Origin: Lysinibacillus sp. KCTC 33748
Lineage (GTDB): Bacteria > Bacillota > Bacilli > Bacillales_A > Planococcaceae
Assembly (NCBI RefSeq): GCF_002237755.1
Contig: NZ_MWSJ01000022.1
Span: forward strand, 19,638-83,637
Direction of reading: 5' to 3'
Length of the DNA stretch: 64,000 nt
The notes beneath the pieces were generated by a model. That model had not been told where the DNA came from. It saw only the letters and a program-made list of their open reading frames with translations, and ran no database searches. The translations under genes and the position numbers were made by a program. The first letter of the stretch is position 1, and each line of letters begins with the position of its first letter. This document shows positions 1 through 9,520 of the stretch, piece after piece.

Positions 1-712
1 TTGCATAAAATCTATGAACAGGCACAGTGTCTGGGTCAGCCAAAGTGCCATTATAAGCAAGCATTTCTTGAACATCCTTTGCTGTTTCCTCTGCGGAAGA
101 TAGCACAAAAACTTCTTCTCCCACAACAGCTTCAATTTGTTTTTGCAAAATTGGATAATGCGTACATCCTAGTATTACCGTATCAAATTGTTCATTTTTC
201 AGTGGCTTTAAGCCTTCCGCAATTAATTCATTTGCAAATTCACCTTTATATTCGCCACTTTCTACAAGTGGTACGAATGTTGGACAAGCAAGTGGAATAA
301 TATGAGTTGACGTATTCAGTGATAATAAGGCTTCCTCATACGCCCCACTTTTAATTGTTCCTTCAGTTGCAAGCACAACGACTTCATGTCGCTTCGTTTT
401 CTTTACAGCTGCACGTGCGCCAGCATTAATAACGCCTAGTACCGGAAAAGGCATATTTCTTTGTAAACTTTCGAGTGCTACTGCAGTCGCTGTATTACAA
501 GCAATGACGAGCATTTTGATATTCATTTTTTCTAGTGCTTTAGCCATTTGCCAAGTAAAATTCCGCACTTCTTGTCGAGTTCTTGGACCATACGGACATC
601 TTGCTGTATCACCAATGTAATAGATCGTTTCATTTGGTAATCGCTTCATTATTTCTTTTGCTACGGTTAAACCGCCTACTCCTGAGTCAATAACGCCTAT
701 CGGGGCATTCAT
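1..712 (-). CDS. racE: Glutamate racemase (3' end beyond window)
   Basis: Cofactor-independent conversion of L-glutamate to D-glutamate for peptidoglycan (and any poly-gamma-glutamate). Read on the minus strand from ATG at 712, the protein begins MNAPIGVIDSGVGGLTVA. It carries both catalytic cysteine motifs of the family, VIACNTATA (about residue 70) and GCTHYP (about residue 180), which supply the two acid/base thiols. No stop is reached before position 1, so roughly the last tenth is missing. It follows the MarR gene by 10 bp, in the ysmB-racE order of B. subtilis, so co-transcription is likely. The identification is firm; the choice of racE over murI rests on synteny. Confidence 0.95.
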   Translation of the reverse strand, partial: MNAPIGVIDSGVGGLTVAKEIMKRLPNETIYYIGDTARCPYGPRTRQEVRNFTWQMAKALEKMNIKMLVIACNTATAVALESLQRNMPFPVLGVINAGARAAVKKTKRHEVVVLATEGTIKSGAYEEALLSLNTSTHIIPLACPTFVPLVESGEYKGEFANELIAEGLKPLKNEQFDTVILGCTHYPILQKQIEAVVGEEVFVLSSAEETAKDVQEMLAYNGTLADPDTVPVHRFYA

Positions 713-722
713 ACTTTCCGCC

Positions 723-1175
723 TCAATCCTGTTTCATGTGTACATGTAGTTTTTCTAAATAGCTTGATAATTGCGCGACTTCTTGTTCGTTAAAACCAAC
801 AAGCTTCTCTTGCAAATATTGCTGTCTTTTTTCAATAACCTCTTGAATAATACGTTCGCCCTTTTCGAGAAGATGAACAACAACGACACGACGATCATTT
901 TCGTCACGCACTCGCTTCACTAATTCATTTTTCTCCATACGGTCCACTAAATCTGTTGTTGTACTAAAAGCTAAGTATAGTCGATTTGACAGGTCGCCAA
1001 TTGTTATATCGCCAAGCTCTTCTAACCACTGTAATGCAACAAATTGTGGCGGCGTAATCGCATATTGCGAAACAATCTCTCTTCCTTTTTGCTTCACAAT
1101 CGCCGCTATATAGCGTAATTCCTTTTCAACCGTTGCAACGGTTTCAGGTGAGTGTTTTGTTACTTCATCCGACAT
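723..1175 (-). CDS. ysmB: MarR-family transcriptional regulator (YsmB-like)
   Basis: A 150-residue winged-helix protein. Residues 40-110 form the MarR domain: a helix pair around ITIGDLSNRLYLAFSTTTDL as the DNA-reading part, then the wing RVRDENDRRVVVVHL with the DxRxxxxxLT-like pattern of the family. The helical ends would dimerise. It lies between gerE and racE as ysmB does in B. subtilis. Ligand and targets cannot be read from the sequence. The name is by position and family and implies no known function. Confidence 0.85.
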   Translation of the reverse strand: MSDEVTKHSPETVATVEKELRYIAAIVKQKGREIVSQYAITPPQFVALQWLEELGDITIGDLSNRLYLAFSTTTDLVDRMEKNELVKRVRDENDRRVVVVHLLEKGERIIQEVIEKRQQYLQEKLVGFNEQEVAQLSSYLEKLHVHMKQD

Positions 1176-1250
1176 ATAACTATTTCACTCCTAAAAATAC
1201 GTTGAATAGTTCTATTTTGTCGTTTTTTTTCTAAAATAGCAAGTGTCCTT

Positions 1251-1472
1251 TTAGTCTAATTTAAATTCTTCTAAGCGTAACAGCTCAATTAACGCTTGAG
1301 ATCGATTTGTTACACCTAACTTTTGAATTGTATTGGAAATGTGATTTCGCACTGTTTTTTCACTAATACCAAGTTGCTCTGCAATATCCCTCGTTGTTTT
1401 TTCAGCTAATAAAAGCGCAAATATTTCACGTTCTCGGTTTGTTAAAAGAGAACGATGATGAGAGCCATTCAT
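1251..1472 (-). CDS. gerE: Spore-germination/late sporulation regulator GerE
   Basis: A 73-residue stand-alone LuxR-type helix-turn-helix protein, the same size class as B. subtilis GerE (74 aa). The signature LTNREREIFALL is followed by the recognition region ISEKTVRNHISNTIQKLGV. In B. subtilis GerE acts in the mother cell late in sporulation, together with sigma-K, to switch coat genes on or off. It has no receiver domain, which separates it from response regulators. Its position next to ysmA and ysmB agrees with the identification. Confidence 0.95.
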   Translation of the reverse strand: MNGSHHRSLLTNREREIFALLLAEKTTRDIAEQLGISEKTVRNHISNTIQKLGVTNRSQALIELLRLEEFKLD

Positions 1473-1641
1473 TTTCAGTTACACCCTCCTCCCCCGCACG
1501 TATTGTAACTTATGTTAAGGAATGAGGAGCGGTGACGGCTATTTTCATTAATATCTCGTGTTTCCTAAAAAAAAATCGGAAATTGCTTCCATAAAAGAAT
1601 AAATTCAATGGGAAAATGCAATTTCAACCGTCGACAGATCA

Positions 1642-2100
1642 TTAAATAATCACCAAGCTTGCTAGCTGAGTTTTTGTCTCTTCAGATAAGGGTACACTCT
1701 TCCCAGTTCGAGGGTTCATTTGCACAACCGTCCCCCTACCTGTAAAGCAAACCTCATCATGCTGATTTTTCGCTAAATAATGAATATCCATTGATGAGTT
1801 CCCTACTGTCGCTACTTTCGTGTAAATTCTGAGCACATCATCAAAGAAAACTTGCTTCACGTAATCACACTGTAAGTCAGCTACAATCGGAATCCCCTCT
1901 ACATTCTCATCCATTGCTGATGGCATGAGAACACCTAAATGGCGGAAATAATCAATTCGTGCCTGTTCAAAATATGTAAAGCTAACTGTATTATTCATAT
2001 GACCGTACATATCCGTTTCTGAAAAACGTACACGGATCTCAATATAAAATGCAAAATCCTTAGTCCATTCCTGAAAATCTCCGATATAATTTGCTTTCAT
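1642..2100 (-). CDS. ysmA: Acyl-CoA thioesterase, 4HBT hotdog fold (YsmA-like)
   Basis: A hotdog-fold thioesterase. The 4HBT motif is visible as VRFSETDMYGHMNNTVSFTYFEQAR, where the Asp of ETDMYGHMNN is the usual catalytic position. The frame is open to 2184, but I place the start at ATG 2100 (MKANYIGDFQEW) because AGGGGG sits nine bases before it; the extra 28 residues would be basic and unlike the family. From 2100 the protein is 152 aa, normal for the family. The substrate cannot be deduced. Gene order ysmA-gerE-ysmB matches B. subtilis. Confidence 0.82.
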   Translation of the reverse strand: MKANYIGDFQEWTKDFAFYIEIRVRFSETDMYGHMNNTVSFTYFEQARIDYFRHLGVLMPSAMDENVEGIPIVADLQCDYVKQVFFDDVLRIYTKVATVGNSSMDIHYLAKNQHDEVCFTGRGTVVQMNPRTGKSVPLSEETKTQLASLVII

Positions 2101-2436
2101 CTTAGCCATCCCCCTAATTTTCATTCGCCTCTTCCCAAACAGTAAATAGTAGATGGAATTAGCAATTGATAAATGAATATGCATTCATTATAAAGCAAAA
2201 TACTATTTTATCATAGAAAATTTACATTTTAGCTCGTTATATTTAAAAATCCCTTATTTTACGCAATAAAATCTTTCTATACTGTACTTAAATCATCATA
2301 TTTAGTTTTTCATAAAAATACCCCTATTGAGAACTTCCTATCATGCGAAACATTAGTCAGAGCGAGTTTTATCAGTCTTTACAAATCGGGCATTTACAAG
2401 TAGTTAATCTATAAACTTATTTGATAATTTCCATAG

Positions 2437-2471
2437 AAAAAAACTCCCTCACACATTGAGTGTAAGGGAGT
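2437..2471 (-). terminator. Rho-independent terminator after sdhB
   Basis: ACTCCCT and AGGGAGT arms enclose a smaller CACAC/TGTGT-type stem, and on the minus strand the hairpin runs into seven T residues at 2437-2443. It lies 15 bp beyond the sdhB stop and ends the sdhCAB transcript. Between it and the ysmA start at 2100 there are about 330 AT-rich bases in which I see no gene or structure. Confidence 0.85.
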
Positions 2472-2485
2472 AAAAGCTTGTACTA

Positions 2486-3265
2486 TTAGTCAACGTAGTG
2501 GTCAGAACCGAAGAAGTTACGGAACATTTGCACTGTAGTTGCACGGTTTAATGATGCGATAGATGTTGTTAAAGGAATACCTTTTGGACAAGCAGCAACA
2601 CAGTTTTGTGAGTTACCGCAGTTTGCAAGGCCTCCATCACCCATGATCGTATTTAAACGTTGGTCTTTAATCATTGCACCAGTTGGGTGAGTATTGAAAA
2701 GACGCACTTGTGATAATGGTGCAGGTCCGATGAATGAAGCTTTTTCAGACACGTTTGGACATGCTTCCATACATACACCACAAGTCATACATTTAGATAA
2801 TTCATAAGCCCATTGACGTTTACCTTCTGGCATACGTGGACCTTCACCTAAATCATAAGTACCATCGATTGGAACCCATGCTTTAACTTTTTTAAGTGCA
2901 TTGAACATACGTTCACGGTCAACTTGTAAGTCACGAATAACTGGGAAAGTTTTCATAGGCTCAAGTTTAATTGGCTCAGTCAATTGGTCAACAAGTGTTG
3001 AACAAGATTGACGTGGGCGTCCATTAATAACCATTGAACATGCACCACAAACTTCTTCAAGACAGTTCATATCCCATGCAACTGGTGTTGTTTTTTCACC
3101 ATTTGACATAACCGGGTTCTTTTGAATTTCCATTAATACAGAAATGACGTTCATACCATGACGGTAAGGAATGTCAAATTTCTGCCAGTAGCCGTTGCCA
3201 CCTTGTGTATCTTGACGTAAAATTTCAACTTTGACCATTCTTCCAGTATTAGCTGCGATATTCAT
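2486..3265 (-). CDS. sdhB: Succinate dehydrogenase iron-sulfur subunit
   Basis: Carries the three Fe-S clusters of complex II between the flavoprotein and the membrane anchor. Cysteine sets: CLEEVCGACSMVINGRPRQSC for the 2Fe-2S cluster (residues 68-88), CMTCGVCMEACP for the 4Fe-4S cluster (about 159-170), and CGNSQNCVAACP for the 3Fe-4S cluster (about 215-226). At 259 aa it has the usual length of the Bacillales protein. It starts five bases after the sdhA stop, so it is the last gene of sdhCAB. AAAGGAG precedes the ATG. Confidence 0.97.
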   Translation of the reverse strand: MNIAANTGRMVKVEILRQDTQGGNGYWQKFDIPYRHGMNVISVLMEIQKNPVMSNGEKTTPVAWDMNCLEEVCGACSMVINGRPRQSCSTLVDQLTEPIKLEPMKTFPVIRDLQVDRERMFNALKKVKAWVPIDGTYDLGEGPRMPEGKRQWAYELSKCMTCGVCMEACPNVSEKASFIGPAPLSQVRLFNTHPTGAMIKDQRLNTIMGDGGLANCGNSQNCVAACPKGIPLTTSIASLNRATTVQMFRNFFGSDHYVD

Positions 3266-3270
3266 AATTC

Positions 3271-5025
3271 TTAGTCTCCTTTCGCAGAGTAATCACGTTT
3301 ACGTGGTGGAATTAATGAAACGTCGACTTCTTGGTACGTGATAATTGGATCACCAGTAGTTGGGTCAAATTTCGCCATTGTAGTTTTTAAGAACTGCTCA
3401 TCATCACGGTTCGGGAAATCTGGTTTATAGTGTGCACCACGAGATTCGTTACGTAATAATGCACCTTTTGTCATTACTTTTGCTAGGTAAATCATATTTT
3501 TCAACTGACGCGTAAAGTGAGCACCTTGGTTACTCCATTTTTGTGTATCATTGATGTTAATGTTTTCCCAACGTTTTTGGAATTCATCAAGTTTATTCAA
3601 TGTATCTTGAAGTTGATCGTTGTAACGTACTACTGTCATAGTAGCTGTCATCATTTCGCCAAGCTCTTTATGAAGTAAGTAAGCGTTTTCTGTGCCATCC
3701 ATTTTCATGACAGCATCCCATTTTTCTTGCTCTTCTTTTACGCGAGCATCATAAATTTCTTGCGGAAGATCTTCAGCATGCTTTTTAAGATGTTTAACGT
3801 AATCTACTGCATTTGGTCCAGCAACCATACCGCCATAGATAGCAGATAATAATGAGTTCGCACCAAGACGGTTTGCACCATGTTGAGAATAATCACATTC
3901 ACCTGCTGCAAATAGACCAGGAATTTCAGTCATTTGGTTATAGTCTACCCATAATCCACCCATTGAGTAGTGAACTGCCGGGAATATTTTCATTGGTAAT
4001 TTACGTGGGTCATCCCCTACGAATTTTTCGTAGATCTCGATGATACCACCTAGTTTAACGTCTAATTCATGCGGATCTTTATGAGAAAGATCTAGGTATA
4101 CCATGTTTTCGCCGTTAATACCAAGTTTTTGGTTTACACAAACGTCGAAAATTTCACGTGTTGCAATATCACGTGGTACTAAGTTACCATATGCAGGATA
4201 TTTTTCTTCTAGGAAGTACCAAGGTTTACCGTCTTTGTAAGTCCAAATACGGCCACCTTCACCACGAGCTGATTCTGACATTAGACGGTTTTTGTCATCT
4301 CCAGGAATCGCTGTTGGGTGAATTTGAATGAACTCACCATTCGCGTATGAAGCACCTTGTTGGTAAACGATAGAAGCAGCAGAACCTGTATTAATTACAG
4401 AGTTTGTTGTTTTACCGAAGATAATACCAGGGCCACCAGTCGCCATAATAACAGCGTCTGCACGGAATGATTTGATTTCTTCTGTACGCATATCTTGCGC
4501 TACGATACCACGACAAACGCCGTCAGGATCGACTACTGCACCAAGGAATTCCCAGTGCTCATATTTGTTCACTAAACCAGCTACTTCGTGAGAGCGAACT
4601 TGCTCGTCTAGTGCGTATAGTAATTGCTGACCCGTTGTTGCACCTGAGAAGGCTGTACGGTGCATTAAAGTACCACCGAAACGACGGAAGTCAAGAAGAC
4701 CTTCTGGTGTACGGTTGAACATTACACCCATACGGTCCATTAAGTGAATAATACCAGGGGCTGCATCACACATACCCTTAACTGGTGGTTGGTTCGCTAA
4801 GAAGTCCCCACCGTATACTGTATCATCAAAGTGGATCCAAGGAGAATCCCCTTCACCTTTTGTATTTACCGCACCATTAATTCCGCCCTGCGCACATACA
4901 GAGTGTGAGCGTTTTACAGGAACTAATGAGAATAAATCAACTTCAGTACCAACTTCAGCTGCTTTAATCGTTGCCATCAGACCAGCTAAACCGCCGCCGA
5001 CAACAATTATTTTGCTTTTCGCCAT
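3271..5025 (-). CDS. sdhA: Succinate dehydrogenase flavoprotein subunit
   Basis: Oxidises succinate to fumarate with covalently bound FAD, at the cytoplasmic face of the membrane in complex II. The N-terminal dinucleotide fold is KIIVVGGGLAGLMATIKAAE (residues 5-24), the FAD-linking His lies in RSHSVCAQGGINGA (about 39-52), and substrate-site residues occur in HPTAIPG and in SARGEGG. At 584 aa it is the length of the Bacillus enzyme. Middle gene of sdhCAB, 66 bp after sdhC. Confidence 0.97.
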   Translation of the reverse strand: MAKSKIIVVGGGLAGLMATIKAAEVGTEVDLFSLVPVKRSHSVCAQGGINGAVNTKGEGDSPWIHFDDTVYGGDFLANQPPVKGMCDAAPGIIHLMDRMGVMFNRTPEGLLDFRRFGGTLMHRTAFSGATTGQQLLYALDEQVRSHEVAGLVNKYEHWEFLGAVVDPDGVCRGIVAQDMRTEEIKSFRADAVIMATGGPGIIFGKTTNSVINTGSAASIVYQQGASYANGEFIQIHPTAIPGDDKNRLMSESARGEGGRIWTYKDGKPWYFLEEKYPAYGNLVPRDIATREIFDVCVNQKLGINGENMVYLDLSHKDPHELDVKLGGIIEIYEKFVGDDPRKLPMKIFPAVHYSMGGLWVDYNQMTEIPGLFAAGECDYSQHGANRLGANSLLSAIYGGMVAGPNAVDYVKHLKKHAEDLPQEIYDARVKEEQEKWDAVMKMDGTENAYLLHKELGEMMTATMTVVRYNDQLQDTLNKLDEFQKRWENININDTQKWSNQGAHFTRQLKNMIYLAKVMTKGALLRNESRGAHYKPDFPNRDDEQFLKTTMAKFDPTTGDPIITYQEVDVSLIPPRKRDYSAKGD

Positions 5026-5091
5026 GATTATTTCTCACTCCTCTTAAAAAATTGCAATGATTGCATGTACTCTATAGTAGCTTCTATAAAA

Positions 5092-5700
5092 TTAAACGAA
5101 AGCTAAAATAGCAGCCACACCAACTACACTTAGAATTACGAAAATAATGTTTGTTACATAAGTAGCAATCTTTTGAGACTGAGGAGATTGTACAATACCC
5201 CAGCTTACTAAGAATGCCCATAAACCGTTAGATAAGTGGAAAGTTGCTGATATAATACCAACGATGTAGAATCCAAGCATGAATGGATTAGAAACGATCT
5301 CCGCCATCATGTCGTAATCAACTTCTGCACCAAGTGCTTTTTGAATACGAGTTTGGAAAATATGCCATGCAATGAAAATCACTAAGAATACACCTGTGAA
5401 ACGTTGTAATGAGAACATCCAGTTACGGTATGTGCTGAAACGTCCTGTATTTGGTGTAGCAGTGAATGCAATGAAGACACCATAAAATGCGTGGAACATT
5501 AATGGAATATAGATGACAATCCATTCAACTAGGATAAGGAATGGAATCTTTTCCATATTTGCGGTAGCTGCGTTGTAACTTTCTGCTCCGCCTGTTGCTG
5601 TAAAGTTAATTAACAGGTGCATCGTTAAAAACAGACCTACTGGAATGATACCAAGTAGAGAATGTAAGCGACGCCATAAAAACTCTCGATCTTTCGACAA
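5092..5700 (-). CDS. sdhC: Succinate dehydrogenase cytochrome b558 subunit
   Basis: Di-haem membrane anchor of the Bacillus-type complex II, which reduces menaquinone. The 202 residues hold five hydrophobic segments, with candidate axial haem histidines in LHSLLGIIP, MHLLINF, MFHAFYG and AWHIFQTR. The length equals that of B. subtilis SdhC. It is the first gene of the operon; a sigma-A-like promoter lies about 100 bp upstream. It diverges from yslB. Confidence 0.96.
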   Translation of the reverse strand: MSKDREFLWRRLHSLLGIIPVGLFLTMHLLINFTATGGAESYNAATANMEKIPFLILVEWIVIYIPLMFHAFYGVFIAFTATPNTGRFSTYRNWMFSLQRFTGVFLVIFIAWHIFQTRIQKALGAEVDYDMMAEIVSNPFMLGFYIVGIISATFHLSNGLWAFLVSWGIVQSPQSQKIATYVTNIIFVILSVVGVAAILAFV

Positions 5701-5795
5701 GACTGTTACCCCCCTTAGTACTTAAAATATCACAACAAAAGAAGTCATCATTTTGTAACTGATACTTCATTGACTGTGTATTTCATCATGGTACA

Positions 5796-5824
5796 ATATT
5801 ATGACATGTTTATTGTACTCTCAA
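5796..5824 (-). promoter_or_regulatory. Candidate sigma-A promoter of sdhCAB
   Basis: On the minus strand TTGAGA (5819-5824) and TAATAT (5796-5801) are separated by 17 bp, leaving about 90 bp of leader before the sdhC start. This is a pattern match only; no operator for a known regulator was identified in the 270-bp sdhC-yslB gap. Confidence 0.45.
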
Positions 5825-5972
5825 GAGCTACGAGCGTCAAGGCAACTAAGAGTTTTTCGTATTCCTTATTAAAGTAATAATCTAGTACATGATGCATCGT
5901 TTTTTCTCGAAAAATCTATCTTTACTTTATCAGTGTCGAATTATAAGAAAATTCTAAGAAAGAAGGATTTAA

Positions 5973-6407
5973 ATGTTAAACACTTCATCACCTACAATCT
6001 CAGCTTTTGGCTATGAGATAATTCGCGATTATATTTTATCTTCCATTCTTGGTAAACATGAAGGTGATGTTCTTTACTGGGCAGGAAAAGACCTAGCACG
6101 GAAGTTCCCATGTAAAAGTCAAGATGAACTTATCGCATTTTTCGCAGATGCCTGCTGGGGTAATTTAGAGCTTGTCAAGGAATCGAAGGATGGACGTACA
6201 TTCCAGTTGACAAATGATCCAGAACTGTTACAAATCGGTCTTCGTAGCTTTAGACTCGAGGCAGGATTTATAGCTGAACAAATCCAGCAAGCAAAAGGTT
6301 ACTTAACCGAATGCTATGATGAAAAACGTGAAAAGCAACAGAACGTTACATTTACAGTTAAATGGGACGTCAAGGAACGAATCATGAACACCGTTCCTTC
6401 AGAATAA
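5973..6407 (+). CDS. yslB: YslB family protein (DUF2507, V4R-like)
   Basis: A 144-residue soluble protein of the DUF2507/YslB family, which belongs to the V4R-type small-ligand fold. The central block, with DVLYWAGKDLARKFPCKSQDEL and the C-terminal LRLEAGFIAEQIQ-like helix, is typical, as is a single Cys in FADACWG. Its biochemical role is not established. In B. subtilis it also lies next to and divergent from sdhC. AGAAGGA precedes the ATG, and a terminator follows the stop immediately. Confidence 0.85.
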   Translation: MLNTSSPTISAFGYEIIRDYILSSILGKHEGDVLYWAGKDLARKFPCKSQDELIAFFADACWGNLELVKESKDGRTFQLTNDPELLQIGLRSFRLEAGFIAEQIQQAKGYLTECYDEKREKQQNVTFTVKWDVKERIMNTVPSE

Positions 6408-6411
6408 AACG

Positions 6412-6452
6412 AAAAGGATTGTCATTCCAAATTTATGGATGACAATCCTTTT
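6412..6452. terminator. Bidirectional terminator between yslB and the CZB chemoreceptor
   Basis: AAAAGGATTGTCAT pairs with ATGACAATCCTTTT around a short AT-rich loop. The A and T tracts on both sides let it serve the two convergent genes. Confidence 0.9.
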
Positions 6453-6457
6453 AATAT

Positions 6458-7717
6458 TTATAACAGGGCATGTCTTTCTTTTAAAAGTACATCTATTAAC
6501 GAAATAAACGCTTCTAAAATATTTAGTGAGTATTGAATCATTTCCTCTAAGTTTTTGATTGACAGTTCATTCACTAATTTTTGTGCAGCTATATGTACTA
6601 ATTCATGAGGTTGTTCTATATGAAGATATTCTGGTAAATTCCGATATTCTTCAAAATGGCCATAATACCATTCCCCAAACTTACATTCATGATGCGTTTT
6701 TATAATTTCTTTATGGCCAGCCTTTTGTATAGCATTTCTTAAAAAGCTTGCATGATCCATTAACCTTGCTGCCAATTGGCTAACTACCGTTTGCTCTTTG
6801 GGCTTACGGATTGTAGGGGCGATAACTTTTAGCATTTCAGATACTTGATTTTGTATTATATCCGAGAAATCACTAGTATGAGATAATTCCGTCGTTGTTT
6901 CTGCTAAACGTCCTACAGCTATTACATTTCCTTCTGATGCGACTGTTATTTGATCAATGCCATGTGCTGTTTCTTCAATATTTTTACTTGTTACAGTCAA
7001 ATTAGTAATATTGTTCTTCATGATACTTAAAAAGTCCGTTAAATAATGTTCGACTTCTTTGATATTTGTTATTGTATTATGTAATTTCTTATCAATGACT
7101 GATCGAATCTTCGTCATTTCTTGCAATGAACCTTTCGAGCTGTTAGCTAACTTCCCTACCTCCATCGCAACAACATTAAATCCTTTTCCATGCTCACCAG
7201 CACGTGCAGCTTCTATAGAGGCATTTAAGGATAGTAGTTGTGTTTGATCAGCAATCCCAGTTACACCTTTTCCGATTTCATCCATTTTAGTTATTTCATT
7301 ATACAACTGCTCTGTTGAATGAGCTCCTTTAGACAGCAACTCCTGAACCAGTTCACCTTTTGTAATGGACGATTCCATTTCCTCTACAAGGAGTATTGAA
7401 TGTTGTTTGATTTCTTGAATGTTTGCATTAACATTTTGCTCAACTGCAAGTATCTCTTCTGTATTTGACGACATTTCTTCACTCATTGCTGAAATATCCC
7501 CTACACTTGCTGAGACATTTTGAACCTTTAAAGCCGTTTGAAAATTAATTAACTTCATATGTGCAAGTACAAAGTCTAAAATCGCATTTTTCACATCAAT
7601 ACTGTCCTGCTCAAGTTCTAATTCCAGAATTCGCTTTTTTAATATTTGTATTTCTAAATCGTTGTGTTGCTCAACGCTTTCATCCACTGGCTTTTGAAAC
7701 AAACCGAATAACACCAT
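6458..7717 (-). CDS. Soluble methyl-accepting chemotaxis protein with C-terminal CZB domain
   Basis: A 419-residue cytoplasmic chemoreceptor without membrane segments. An N-terminal coiled coil (about residues 20-50) leads into an MCP signalling hairpin whose tip reads [19 protein letters not shown]. The last 120 residues hold a chemoreceptor zinc-binding (CZB) domain: [10 protein letters not shown], then [12 protein letters not shown] and HELVHIAAQ supply the His3Cys zinc site. CZB receptors are linked to sensing of zinc or hypochlorous acid in other bacteria. I start at ATG 7717, behind AAGGTGG, instead of the GTG at 7729. It is a single-gene unit inserted between yslB and lysC. Confidence 0.88.
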   Translation of the reverse strand: MVLFGLFQKPVDESVEQHNDLEIQILKKRILELELEQDSIDVKNAILDFVLAHMKLINFQTALKVQNVSASVGDISAMSEEMSSNTEEILAVEQNVNANIQEIKQHSILLVEEMESSITKGELVQELLSKGAHSTEQLYNEITKMDEIGKGVTGIADQTQLLSLNASIEAARAGEHGKGFNVVAMEVGKLANSSKGSLQEMTKIRSVIDKKLHNTITNIKEVEHYLTDFLSIMKNNITNLTVTSKNIEETAHGIDQITVASEGNVIAVGRLAETTTELSHTSDFSDIIQNQVSEMLKVIAPTIRKPKEQTVVSQLAARLMDHASFLRNAIQKAGHKEIIKTHHECKFGEWYYGHFEEYRNLPEYLHIEQPHELVHIAAQKLVNELSIKNLEEMIQYSLNILEAFISLIDVLLKERHALL

Positions 7718-7870
7718 ATTAACTCCCACCTTCCCCTTGGAAAAACATGTAACAATTTATTATATAATAATAAAATTAGATAAAGTATGAAATTAATGTA
7801 AACAAAAAAAGATGTGCCATTTAATGACACATCCTATTCAATATTATATGTAAAGCGCTTGTTCTAAAAT

Positions 7871-8138
7871 CAATTATGCCTCGGAATAATTGCGTCCGGA
7901 ATCGGTTTTGAGCTTAGGCCAGCAGATGTTTTTTGTGCGGAAGCGCAGTGCTAACGTAGCGTCAGCAACACGAGGGCCGACACGATGTCGGTCATTTCGG
8001 TAATGCCACAGGACGTGGCGTTCTTAGACTGAGTTCCTTTATTTCAGCAAATGTTTGGATACCCTCTAAAAAGTGACTTAAAGGAGATTTCTGTACCTGT
8101 CGCTACGCTTTCGGAGACATTTGCTGAAAGAGGTTAAA
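7871..8138 (+). repeat. Structured intergenic repeat, family 1, copy 1 (internally deleted)
   Basis: Begins with the left-end sequence CAATTATGCC and has the GTGCGGAAGCG core, the CCGACA-CGA-TGTCGG hairpin and the GCCAC-AGGAC-GTGGC hairpin, and ends with TTTGCTGAAAGAGGTTAAA. The central part of the full-length form is missing. Its right end overlaps the 3' end of lysC and encodes the last residues and stop of that protein. Confidence 0.85.
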
Positions 8139-9335
8139 TTCGTCATGTAATGCATTTGCTGCACGAATCATTTCGTCCTGAGGAACAACGACAGACACTT
8201 TTATTTCAGAAGTACTTACCATTTTCACAGGGATATCTTCACGGCGTAAACGATCAAACATACGGGCAGCCACCCCCGGATTAGATGCCATTCCTGAACC
8301 AATAATAGAAACTTTCGCTAAACCGATTTCAAAATCAGCAAAACTAAACCCTAGTGATACTTTACTATCTTCTAGGACACGTAATGCATCAGCGAACTCC
8401 TCTTTTAAAATAGTAAATGATACAGTCGGCTTTAAGCCATCAATTATTGCTTGTACGATTATATCAACGTTTATGCGATTTTCTGCAAGTATTGTGAATA
8501 TATCTGCTAACGAAGCATTAGAATAAGCATCATACCCTACCGTGAGGCGAATAACGTCTGACTCATAGGCAACACCACGGACAATTAAATTTTTCTCCAT
8601 TTCAACTTCCTCCTTCAATAAAGTACCTTCTGTATCTTTTTCGCTTGACCGAATGGTAACTGGGATTTGAAACTTCTTTGCTATTTCTACAGCCCGTGGG
8701 TGTAAAATTTGTGATCCTAAGTTTGATAGCTCTAGCATTTCATCATAGGAAATTTCTTTTAACTTTTGTGCCCCAGCAACCTGACTTGGATCAGCTGTAT
8801 AAACTCCATCCACATTCGTATAAATATCTACGCGCTCCGCCTCTAAAGCTGCAGCAATAGCTAAAGCCGTCGTCTCCGCACCACCTTTACCAAGCGTCGT
8901 AATATTCCGTGAATTATTGATTCCCTGTCCCCCTGCAACGACGACGATTTTTCCCTGAGTAAAATACTCTTCTATTCGACTAGCTTCTAGCCCATCAATT
9001 CGTGCATTACCATACACCTCATCGGTTTGAATACCTGCCTGCCAGCCTGTTAATGACACTGCATCATAACCTTCTTCCTGCAAAGCAATTGCCACTAATG
9101 CACATAATAGTTGTGAGCTTGTTGACAATAGTACGTCTAGTTCACGTTTAGACGCATTGTCTGATAGATTACAAGCCATCTTTGCTAATTCTTTAGACGT
9201 CCCTCTCATTCCTGTAGTGACAACGACAATATCAAAACCACTTTCCTTTTGTGCAATCACCTTTTTTGCAACATCTTGAATGTGTTCAGATGATGCTAAT
9301 GCAGCACCACCAAATTTCATCACAATTCTCTCCAT
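8103..9335 (-). CDS. lysC: Aspartate kinase, lysine-regulated
   Basis: Phosphorylates aspartate, the first step towards lysine, diaminopimelate, threonine and methionine. The kinase core starts VMKFGGAALAS (the family usually has KFGGTSV) and includes TTLGKGGAETTALAIAAAL and the nucleotide-site VDGVYTADP. Two ACT domains occupy the last 150 residues, with SIIGSGMASNPGVAARMF in the second. Two ATGs lie close together; the one at 9335 is seven bases from AAGGAG and preferred. A lysine riboswitch precedes it. The C-terminus from about NLFQQMSPKA and the stop TAG are encoded by an intergenic repeat element, so the native tail appears to have been replaced. Confidence 0.94.
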   Translation of the reverse strand: MERIVMKFGGAALASSEHIQDVAKKVIAQKESGFDIVVVTTGMRGTSKELAKMACNLSDNASKRELDVLLSTSSQLLCALVAIALQEEGYDAVSLTGWQAGIQTDEVYGNARIDGLEASRIEEYFTQGKIVVVAGGQGINNSRNITTLGKGGAETTALAIAAALEAERVDIYTNVDGVYTADPSQVAGAQKLKEISYDEMLELSNLGSQILHPRAVEIAKKFQIPVTIRSSEKDTEGTLLKEEVEMEKNLIVRGVAYESDVIRLTVGYDAYSNASLADIFTILAENRINVDIIVQAIIDGLKPTVSFTILKEEFADALRVLEDSKVSLGFSFADFEIGLAKVSIIGSGMASNPGVAARMFDRLRREDIPVKMVSTSEIKVSVVVPQDEMIRAANALHDEFNLFQQMSPKA

Positions 9336-9485
9336 CTTCATTCTCCTTCGTATTTAATCATTTCGCTGATTATAAAGTAGCTATAATTTTGCAGCTTTTC
9401 ACAAAAAACATCGCAAAAGCAAATAACACCCTTCAACTCTTAGGTAAGAGTAACAGCCTTGAAAAAATGTTGTTTCGAGGAATCT

Positions 9486-9520
9486 AAAAAGGCAGCTCTC
9501 ACATAACGTGAAAGCTGCCT
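9486..9520 (-). terminator. Attenuator terminator of the lysine riboswitch
   Basis: AGGCAGCTTTCACG pairs with CGTTATGTGAGAGCTGCCT-type sequence on the minus strand, followed by five T residues. It is the expression platform between the aptamer and lysC, about 150 bp before the lysC start. Confidence 0.88.
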
